Both the position numbers and the translations under genes were made by a program. DNA of 64,000 bases, from positions 124,001-188,000 of the forward strand of contig CAVUVM010000008.1 of assembly GCA_963744935.1 (NCBI GenBank), written 5' to 3'. Source of the stretch: Bog-473 sp963744935 (GTDB taxonomy: Bacteria > Actinomycetota > Acidimicrobiia > Acidimicrobiales > RAAP-2). This document shows positions 58,459 to 64,000 of this stretch, piece by piece. The notes under the pieces were generated by a model. That model saw only the letters and a program-made list of their open reading frames with translations, did not search any database and had not been told where the DNA came from. Each line of letters begins with the position of its first letter. Position 1 is the stretch's first letter.

Positions 58459-60030
58459 TTACTGATCCGGCTCAGCGGAGGACCGCTGTTCAGGAGACGG
58501 TTGCGAGGGCAGCGCCACGAGCACGAGGACTGCAGCGGCCAGGGCGACGAAGGCACCAACGGCGAGCGCCACCTTGTTGCCGCTCATGAAGGCGCTGCGC
58601 GCGGCGCGGGCCAGCTCGACCCCGGTCGAACCTCCCACATGTGCTGCTACGGCCAGGGCAGCGCCCAGGGACCCGAAGATGGTCTGCGCGACTGATACAG
58701 GCACGTGCTGGCCAGCCAACGCCGACGCCATGTGGCCCTGAAAGCGAGTCAGCATCACACTGCCGATAACAGCGACACCCAACGCGCCCCCAACCTGGAG
58801 CGCCACGGTGTTGGTGGCGGACCCCATCCCCGAGTCGCCCTGAGGGACCGACCCGATGACCGAGTTCGTGGCGGTCGGCAGCATGAGTCCGGCACCGAAG
58901 CCGATCAGGAGCAGTCCCACGACGACATCGCCGTACGTCGTGCCGAACCGCGATGACGCAGACACCTGCCACAGGCCGGCCGCGATCGACACGAGGCCGG
59001 CCGCCACCGTGAACTTGATGCCCACCAGGCGGGCGGCCCAAGGGGACACGGCGGCGCCAACGACAACCATGACCGCGATCGGGAGGATCCGGATGCCGGC
59101 CTCAAGAGGGGAGTACCCGAGGTCGAACTGGAGAAACTGCGTCGACAGGAACAACGCCCCCATGAGCCCGAAGACCGCCAGGCACTCTGCGGCAAGCGCA
59201 ACGGAGAACCGGCGATCGCGGAAGAACACGAGCTTGAGCATGGGATGCGTGCTGCGGGATTCCCAGACGACGAAGCCACCGAGCACCACGAGGCTGGCCA
59301 GACCCGCCCCCACCACGGTGCCCGAGGTCCACCCCCGGGCCGGGCCCTCGATGATCGCCCAAAGCAGCAGTCCGAGGCCGGCGATCGAGAACGCGGCCCC
59401 CACGGGATCGGGGCGCTGTACGTGCGGGTTCTTCGAGTCGGGGACCACCAGCGCGGCCCCGAGGAAGCCGACGCACGCGATCGGGACGTTGACAAAGAAG
59501 ATCGATCCCCACCAGAACCTCGACAGCAAGAGCCCACCGGCGATGGGACCGATGGCGATCCCGAGGCCGATCGTGCCGGCCCAGACACCGATGGCCCGAG
59601 CGCGCTCGAGCGGATCACGGAACATGTCGTTGATGATCGCCAGCGACGTCGGGATCGTGAGCGCGGCACCCGCTCCCATGAGGGCCCGGAACGCGATGAG
59701 CGTCGTCACCGATCCGGACAGTGCCGCGCCGATCGACCCCAGCGCGAACACGGTGAGCCCGATGAGGAAGAACCGCTTGCGGCCGAAGCGGTCGGCCAGC
59801 GTCCCTCCAACGAGCAGCAGGCCGGCGAAGACCATGGCGTATGAGTCGACGATCCACTGGAGCTGGCTCGACGTGGCATGCAGGTCCCGGACGAGCGTCG
59901 GGAGTGCGACGTTGAGGATGGTGTTGTCGACGTTGATGATCAGTGCCGCCAGACACACGATGGTCAGGGCCAGCCGGTGTCGGTCCCGTTGACTCGGCAT
60001 CGAGTCGTCGACTTGGGTGAGCAGGCTCAC
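58459..60030 (-). CDS. DHA2-family MFS exporter (14 helices)
   Basis: This efflux permease of about 523 residues belongs to the EmrB/QacA group. Helix 1 carries INVDNTILNVALPTL, followed by WIVDSYAMVFAGLLLVGGTLADRFGRKR (motif A) and the antiporter motif region GLGIAIGPIAGGLL. A long C-terminal half makes 14 spans. The start is uncertain: GTG at 60030, or the ATG at 60000 that begins MPSQRDRHRLAL. It exports drugs, lipids or other hydrophobic compounds with proton antiport. A weak DosR-like box lies 36 bases upstream of the GTG. Confidence 0.9.
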   Translation of the reverse strand: MSLLTQVDDSMPSQRDRHRLALTIVCLAALIINVDNTILNVALPTLVRDLHATSSQLQWIVDSYAMVFAGLLLVGGTLADRFGRKRFFLIGLTVFALGSIGAALSGSVTTLIAFRALMGAGAALTIPTSLAIINDMFRDPLERARAIGVWAGTIGLGIAIGPIAGGLLLSRFWWGSIFFVNVPIACVGFLGAALVVPDSKNPHVQRPDPVGAAFSIAGLGLLLWAIIEGPARGWTSGTVVGAGLASLVVLGGFVVWESRSTHPMLKLVFFRDRRFSVALAAECLAVFGLMGALFLSTQFLQFDLGYSPLEAGIRILPIAVMVVVGAAVSPWAARLVGIKFTVAAGLVSIAAGLWQVSASSRFGTTYGDVVVGLLLIGFGAGLMLPTATNSVIGSVPQGDSGMGSATNTVALQVGGALGVAVIGSVMLTRFQGHMASALAGQHVPVSVAQTIFGSLGAALAVAAHVGGSTGVELARAARSAFMSGNKVALAVGAFVALAAAVLVLVALPSQPSPEQRSSAEPDQ

Positions 60031-60065
60031 CGACCTAGTCCAGCAGCAGGAACGCCCAGCGGCCA

Positions 60066-60079
60066 GGGTCAAAGGTCCT
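60066..60079. promoter_or_regulatory. Weak DosR-like box upstream of DHA2 exporter
   Basis: GGGTC-AAAG-GTCCT matches the core with one mismatch in each half. Its distance from the exporter GTG (36 bases) is close to that of the better boxes from their genes. Confidence 0.35.
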
Positions 60080-60288
60080 CAGGTGGCCGAGAGAGCCTCG
60101 CTGCTGTCGTAGGTGACGATCTCTGCGGCGGCCATCGCCTGTTCGATCTCCACCATCACACTTCTAGACGTCGAGACCCCGGCGAGGTGAGCTGCTACCC
60201 AATTCGCGTAGCGGGCCGGTCGAGTCGGTGCCCAGATCGGGCCGCTCCAAGGCAGAGGAAACACCTGCAAGATGAGCGCTCCGCCCAT
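60079..60288 (-). CDS. Possible small hypothetical protein
   Basis: This possible 69-residue product (ILQVFPLPWSGPIWAPTRPARYANWVAAHL ...) is encoded between the exporter and the WS/DGAT promoter. It has no recognised family and no clear ribosome site. A longer version could start at 60420 but would cross the DosR-like box. I keep it only as a candidate. Confidence 0.2.
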   Translation of the reverse strand: MGGALILQVFPLPWSGPIWAPTRPARYANWVAAHLAGVSTSRSVMVEIEQAMAAAEIVTYDSSEALSAT

Positions 60289-60381
60289 GTGCACCGCAAA
60301 CCATTGCTCGCTGCCGAATCCGCCGCAGCAAGAACCCGGCGACGTTCCTGGAGTCAGAGGTGACGTTGAGCACTCACTTTG

Positions 60382-60395
60382 GGGACTTCTGTCCC
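60382..60395. promoter_or_regulatory. DosR-like box upstream of WS/DGAT
   Basis: GGGAC-TTCT-GTCCC is a perfect core, and the left flank TTG also matches the published mycobacterial consensus. It lies 55 bases upstream of the WS/DGAT ATG. In M. tuberculosis the triacylglycerol synthase gene tgs1 is a DosR target, so site and gene agree. Confidence 0.7.
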
Positions 60396-60449
60396 TATGC
60401 GCCATGGACGGCCCCGCCACAGAATTGCTCGAGAAAGAGGTTTCTCGCG

Positions 60450-61850
60450 ATGGCAGACGCAGAGAAGAGTTCGAGGGCTGTCGACACCATGAGCGGCTCG
60501 GACGCTCTGCTGTGGACGATCGGTTCCGACCCGGTCATGCGCCCGACCATCGTGGCTCTCATGGTCCTGGACGGGAAGCCTGACTGGGCAGAGGTCCGGG
60601 CGCGCGTCGCAGGGCTGACCGAGGCGGTCCCTCGCCTGCGCTCATGCGCGGTGACCCGGGCCCCGGGCCGGGGACGACCACAGTTCGTGCTGGACGAGAC
60701 CTTCGAGCTGGACACGCATCTCCGCCGCATGCGGCTGCCCGAACACGGGGTCCTGCGGGACGTCCTCGACATGGCCCAGACGATGGCCACAAGCGGGTTC
60801 GACGCTGCGCTGCCGCTGTGGGAAGCCGTCCTCGTCGAGGAGTCGGATGTCGATCGGGCCGTCCTCGTCATGAAAGTCCATCACGCCCTCATCGACGGCG
60901 TGGGCGGCCTTGCCGTGCTTGCGCAGCTCTTCGACGCCGTCCGTCCGGTGCCGCACGCGGGTGTCGGGGCACAGCCGGCATCGGAGGGTTCGGATCCCCC
61001 GCCGCACCACTCTGCCCTTGACCGAGTGCCGGTCCTTCCCTCTGCGCTGCGGCTCGTCGGGGACGCGCTCGAGGCGGCGACGCATCCGGTCCGCTCACTC
61101 GGCCAGCTGGTTGCCGTAGGCAGCTCGGTCGCTCGGCTGATGGCTCCCGCAAGGAGACCGATGTCGCCGATCATGACCGGGCGCAGCCTCCGGCGCCACG
61201 TCGAGATCATCGACCTCGACCTCACGACTCTCAAGTGTGCCGCCAAGGCGTGGGGTGGCACGGTGAATGACGTGTTCGTCGCGTCGGTCGTGCGCGGCCT
61301 CACCCTCTACCATGACCAGCACGGCGTCGAAGTATCGGGCTTCCGCGCCCTGATGCCGGTGAATGTGCGTGACACAGCGGATCGCGAGGGCGGCAATCAC
61401 TTCGTGCCGGCCCGGTTCGTCATCCCCGTCCATCGCGACATCGCGGACGGTGTCGCAGAGGTCAGACGGCACGCCGAGCAGTGGAAGCACGCGCCGGGCC
61501 TCGCCATGAGCGATGTCCTGGCGACCGGGTTGAGCGCCCTGCCCGCCGCGGTGTCACGCGGCCTTTGGAGCTCGATGCTCATGGGTGACGACTTCTGCAT
61601 CACGAATATCCCAGGACCTCCCTTCCAGGCCTTCCTGGCCGGTGTCGCGGTCGAAGGCATCTATGCGGTCTCACCACCATCGGGGGCCGCGCTCAACGTG
61701 TCACTGGTCTCCACGGGGGAACGAGCGTGCGTCACCGTCACCACCGACGTCGCGGCCGTCCCCGACAGTGCGAAGCTCGCCGGCTGCCTCGAGGACGGTT
61801 TCTCCGAGGTCTGCTCCGCTCGCCCACCGGGCCCCGCACAGTCGACATGA
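60450..61850 (+). CDS. Wax ester synthase/diacylglycerol acyltransferase (WS/DGAT)
   Basis: The 466-residue acyltransferase makes triacylglycerol or wax esters from acyl-CoA, at the inner membrane face. It has the catalytic HHxxxDG motif (VHHALIDG, His144, His145, Asp149), the mid-protein NDVFVASVVRGLTLY block and the C-terminal FCITNIPGP (family motif NxPG) with SGAALNVSLVS. The ATG at 60450 has AGAGGT about 9 bases upstream; the upstream in-frame start at 60360 would include the DosR-like box. It is the likely counterpart of mycobacterial tgs1, producing storage lipid under growth arrest. Confidence 0.93.
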   Translation: MADAEKSSRAVDTMSGSDALLWTIGSDPVMRPTIVALMVLDGKPDWAEVRARVAGLTEAVPRLRSCAVTRAPGRGRPQFVLDETFELDTHLRRMRLPEHGVLRDVLDMAQTMATSGFDAALPLWEAVLVEESDVDRAVLVMKVHHALIDGVGGLAVLAQLFDAVRPVPHAGVGAQPASEGSDPPPHHSALDRVPVLPSALRLVGDALEAATHPVRSLGQLVAVGSSVARLMAPARRPMSPIMTGRSLRRHVEIIDLDLTTLKCAAKAWGGTVNDVFVASVVRGLTLYHDQHGVEVSGFRALMPVNVRDTADREGGNHFVPARFVIPVHRDIADGVAEVRRHAEQWKHAPGLAMSDVLATGLSALPAAVSRGLWSSMLMGDDFCITNIPGPPFQAFLAGVAVEGIYAVSPPSGAALNVSLVSTGERACVTVTTDVAAVPDSAKLAGCLEDGFSEVCSARPPGPAQST

Positions 61851-62000
61851 CAGCCTCAGTCGACCTCCTGACGGAGCTTGATGCACGACGTGCGCTCACA
61901 TCGAGCCTCGGGCACAGCACGGCCCTCGAGGCATTCACTCCGTTTCGGTTGACTCCATGCGATATCCAACCGGTGCCACTCGACCACGCCGTCTGCTGCG

Positions 62001-62864
62001 TCATGAATCGCACACGACCGCTGGCCCCGGAAGGGTGCATGCGTTGACAGCGGCGAGATTGCGGAGCGTGCACCGCATCAACCAGCCTAAAGCCATCGCA
62101 GACAGTCGGTCACAGATCCAGCCCCAATGCATCGAAACCATGTCACCGGGCCGAAGGTCGGACGTCAGGCCATACCCGTCGCGGGAAAGTTGAACCGTCT
62201 CGACCCGCTCTGGACCCAGCCCGAGGTAGGAGCCGTCAAAAGCGAGGGTGCGGCTGCGGACAAATGCCATCTCTCCTTGGACGCACTCGATTCGGCCCCA
62301 TCTGATGCGGCAGCGCTCAAGCACTTCGAACGGAGGCCCTTCAGTGCCGGCGCGGAGCAGACCCAGCCAGGGATACACCGCGAAGACGTGAAAGCTGTGC
62401 TGGGGTACTCCCGCGGGGGCCGCTTCCACCAGGGATCCGAGACGCCTCCCCGCTCGCCGCTCAAAGCGATGCGAGAGGGAGGCGACGAGGACTTCGGGCG
62501 GAACGCGTGTGACGAGCTCGTTCCCGATCCAGTAGGCCTCGACGACACGGCGATCGAGCGGGTCCTCAATACCGTTGCATCGGGCGATCAACTGGAGGTA
62601 GGGCCACGCACCCTCAAAACGCGATGCGAGATGCGCCAACTCTCCATCGGCAGTACCGGCTTCCGTCGCCTGCAGGAGCGAGTCAGAATCGGCCGGTCCG
62701 CAGTACCCGAGAGCGTTAGGAGGGTAGGCGTAGCGGGCAAAGAGCAGCGGTCCCGAGACAACCGAGTCCGGTGTTCGTTTCGAACCGACATCGCCGGCGG
62801 TCGTGACCGCACGCTTGAGCAGGCCGCGACCGAAACCGTGACCTGTGTTTGGGGCGACGCTCAT
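62001..62864 (-). CDS. DUF6390-family protein
   Basis: The 287-residue soluble protein matches, by memory, the DUF6390 family. Its features are PLLFARYAYPPNALGYCGPADSD near residue 40, HLASRFEGAWPYLQLIARCNGIEDPLDRRVVEAYWIGNEL in the middle, and HSFHVFAVYPWLGLLR. Function is unknown; members are often found beside NiFe-hydrogenase maturation genes, as here. The ATG overlaps the stop of the EamA gene as ATGA, so it is translated with that gene. The frame upstream of 62864 belongs to the overlap region and lacks homology. Confidence 0.75.
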   Translation of the reverse strand: MSVAPNTGHGFGRGLLKRAVTTAGDVGSKRTPDSVVSGPLLFARYAYPPNALGYCGPADSDSLLQATEAGTADGELAHLASRFEGAWPYLQLIARCNGIEDPLDRRVVEAYWIGNELVTRVPPEVLVASLSHRFERRAGRRLGSLVEAAPAGVPQHSFHVFAVYPWLGLLRAGTEGPPFEVLERCRIRWGRIECVQGEMAFVRSRTLAFDGSYLGLGPERVETVQLSRDGYGLTSDLRPGDMVSMHWGWICDRLSAMALGWLMRCTLRNLAAVNACTLPGPAVVCDS

Positions 62865-63841
62865 GTCAGGAGGCCGGGTCCTCGGGAGCGAGCGGGAGCG
62901 GTGCGCACCACCACGGCGACGATACCGATGACGACGAGAACGAGCCCGAGTGTATGCAACGACGGAGTGACCGTCCCCGCCATGACCTCGAGGAGCCAGG
63001 TCAACGCCACGCTCGCCACCAACACCGACGTGACGTCGAGTGCCCTGGCCCGAGACAGCGCGGTCATCCAAGTGCCGACGTACGCCGCCAGGAGACACCC
63101 CGTCAGAAGCGTCCATCCCAACTGTTCGAGTCCCATCGAGACCAGGGCGTTGAGGGCACTCGTTGCAGCCAGATAAACAATGAGCGTGACACTGCCCACG
63201 GTCATGCGCACCACAGCGACATAGCTCGGAGAGAGTGTCTCAAGCAGCTTCTTGGCGACGATGACTTCTACTGCCCAGAGAAGCGTCGCGGCGAGGACCA
63301 GGAGCTCGCCGCGGTCGGCGGCGAGCTTGCCGATGCCACCGCTTAGGACCGCTTGGCCTATGACAAGAAGTGCAATGGCCCCGACGTTCCACCAACGCAG
63401 GCGCTCGCGCAAGAAGACAACGGCCAGAAGACCGACCCAGACGATGAGAGTGTCGTGCCAGAAGGCGGCCGGCTCGGCGGTGGTGCGTGCCAGGCCGTTG
63501 AAGAAGAGGACGAAAGCGAGGCCCCCGCCAATGATGCCCACGTAGGCGAGGCCGATCCACGCGCCGAGGCGTTGCCGGGGTGTCGGGACGGCCCTGCTGT
63601 CACGTCGCCCGGGGTGGATCGTTGCGCGGGGCGCGTGGCGGGTCCCCCATCCGGCCGCGGCGCACGCACCCAGGACGAGGGCAGCCACGATGTTCTTGGC
63701 CGTGGTGTACACCGATGGGTTCGTGAAGGAGTGCACGGCGTATGCGTTGACGAACACCGAGACCCCGCTGACCCCTGCCGCGCAGGCTGCCACGGCCAAC
63801 CCTGGCATCGGGCCGCGCCCAGCCCGCTGGTCAGGCGTCAT
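62861..63841 (-). CDS. EamA/DMT-family membrane transporter
   Basis: The 326-residue permease has about ten helices in two EamA repeats. The first includes YVGIIGGGLAFVLFFNGLARTTAEPAAFWHDTLIVWVGLLAVVFLRERL, and the second VEVIVAKKLLETLSPSYVAVVRMTVGSVTLIVYL. The ATG at 63841 overlaps the stop of the preceding HypC gene as ATGA, and the stop overlaps the start of DUF6390. The substrate is unknown; a metabolite or metal-related exporter serving hydrogenase maturation is possible only by context. Confidence 0.85.
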   Translation of the reverse strand: MTPDQRAGRGPMPGLAVAACAAGVSGVSVFVNAYAVHSFTNPSVYTTAKNIVAALVLGACAAAGWGTRHAPRATIHPGRRDSRAVPTPRQRLGAWIGLAYVGIIGGGLAFVLFFNGLARTTAEPAAFWHDTLIVWVGLLAVVFLRERLRWWNVGAIALLVIGQAVLSGGIGKLAADRGELLVLAATLLWAVEVIVAKKLLETLSPSYVAVVRMTVGSVTLIVYLAATSALNALVSMGLEQLGWTLLTGCLLAAYVGTWMTALSRARALDVTSVLVASVALTWLLEVMAGTVTPSLHTLGLVLVVIGIVAVVVRTAPARSRGPGLLT

Positions 63842-64000
63842 CGGCCGAGCAGCTCGTCGGGGTCGGCCGCGAGCGTTCCGCCCAAGGCGACCTCGGCCGC
63901 CACTGCCTCGGCCTCGCCGGCGTCGGCCCGGTCGATGGCGTAGCCACTGTGCACCACGAGCCACTCCCCAGGCCTCGGTGGCGGTCCGTCGAGCGCGAGC
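63838..64000 (-). CDS. hypC: HypC/HupF-family hydrogenase maturation chaperone, C-terminal part
   Basis: The last 163 bases encode, on the minus strand, a C-terminal fragment of 54 residues cut by the window edge. It reads PGEWLVVHSGYAIDRADAGEAEAVA and ends ADPDELLGR. The G-E/D-W/Y-[VL]-[VL]-VH-x-GYAI-x-x-x-D-x-x-EA pattern is the C-terminal half of HypC, the small chaperone that holds the iron centre for NiFe hydrogenase. Its stop overlaps the EamA start as ATGA. A hydrogenase locus therefore probably continues beyond the window. Confidence 0.75.
   Translation of the reverse strand, partial: LALDGPPPRPGEWLVVHSGYAIDRADAGEAEAVAAEVALGGTLAADPDELLGR

Larger units (their letters stand above)
60031..60449. 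other. Divergent region between the exporter and WS/DGAT
   Basis: About 420 bases carry a weak DosR-like box near the exporter start and a perfect one near the WS/DGAT start. A possible short minus-strand ORF (60079-60288) lies between them. No other feature is seen. Confidence 0.5.

Overview
The window is high-GC DNA with short intergenic gaps, many GTG/TTG starts and 1-4 base overlaps between consecutive genes. Gene content points to a soil- or water-dwelling member of Actinomycetota: actinobacterial-type xylose isomerase, wax ester synthase/DGAT, an Rv2004c-like kinase fusion, fused Liv-type transporters and DosR-type operators. The class cannot be fixed from the sequence. No rRNA, intact tRNA, CRISPR array, integrase or complete insertion sequence is visible.

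Layout. (1) 0.1-6.3 kb: a catabolic cluster with two paralogous alpha/beta hydrolases, a DUF3237 protein, a flavin monooxygenase translationally coupled to it, and an opposing amidohydrolase. (2) 6.3-16.1 kb: an unusual transporter locus. It has a periplasmic binding protein, an MFS permease fused to a LivF-like ATPase, and a LivH-LivM-LivG triple fusion, followed by a GH63-like hydrolase and, convergently, a second paralogous binding protein. (3) 16.4-24.1 kb: a secreted hydrolase, then a pentose/oligosaccharide block: GH1 glycosidase, xylA, xylB and a GH3 glycosidase. (4) 24.2-32.7 kb: mixed single genes, including oxidoreductases, a haloperoxidase-like hydrolase, a frameshifted VOC gene, a cytoplasmic-looking HtrA protease, topoisomerase IB and a dimethylformamidase-like protein. 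(5) 32.7-45 kb: an accessory-looking stretch carrying several decayed copies of a repeat that contains the 3' half of a tRNA-Gly gene, one of which truncates an MFS gene. It also holds a Tat-secreted phosphoesterase, an unrecognised winged-helix protein, a sedolisin, a short adenylate kinase and further oxidoreductases. (6) 45-64 kb: central carbon and energy genes. These are an APH/AAA kinase, PfkB and ROK sugar kinases, a CoA-transferase, PEP synthase, a pyruvate:acceptor oxidoreductase operon (gamma subunit frameshifted), GAPDH, a DHA2 exporter, WS/DGAT, DUF6390, EamA and the C-terminus of HypC.

The most notable signal is in region 6. GGGAC-N4-GTCCC palindromes, the core of the mycobacterial DosR (DevR) dormancy operator, lie in front of nearly every transcription unit from 48.6 to 60.4 kb. 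Two cores are perfect, three have one mismatch and one has two. Homologues of known DosR targets (PfkB, TAG synthase, the Rv2004c-type protein) are present, so this looks like a hypoxia/dormancy regulon that combines gluconeogenesis, ferredoxin-linked pyruvate metabolism, storage-lipid synthesis and hydrogenase maturation. The second notable signal is the hybrid MFS/ABC transporter of region 2.
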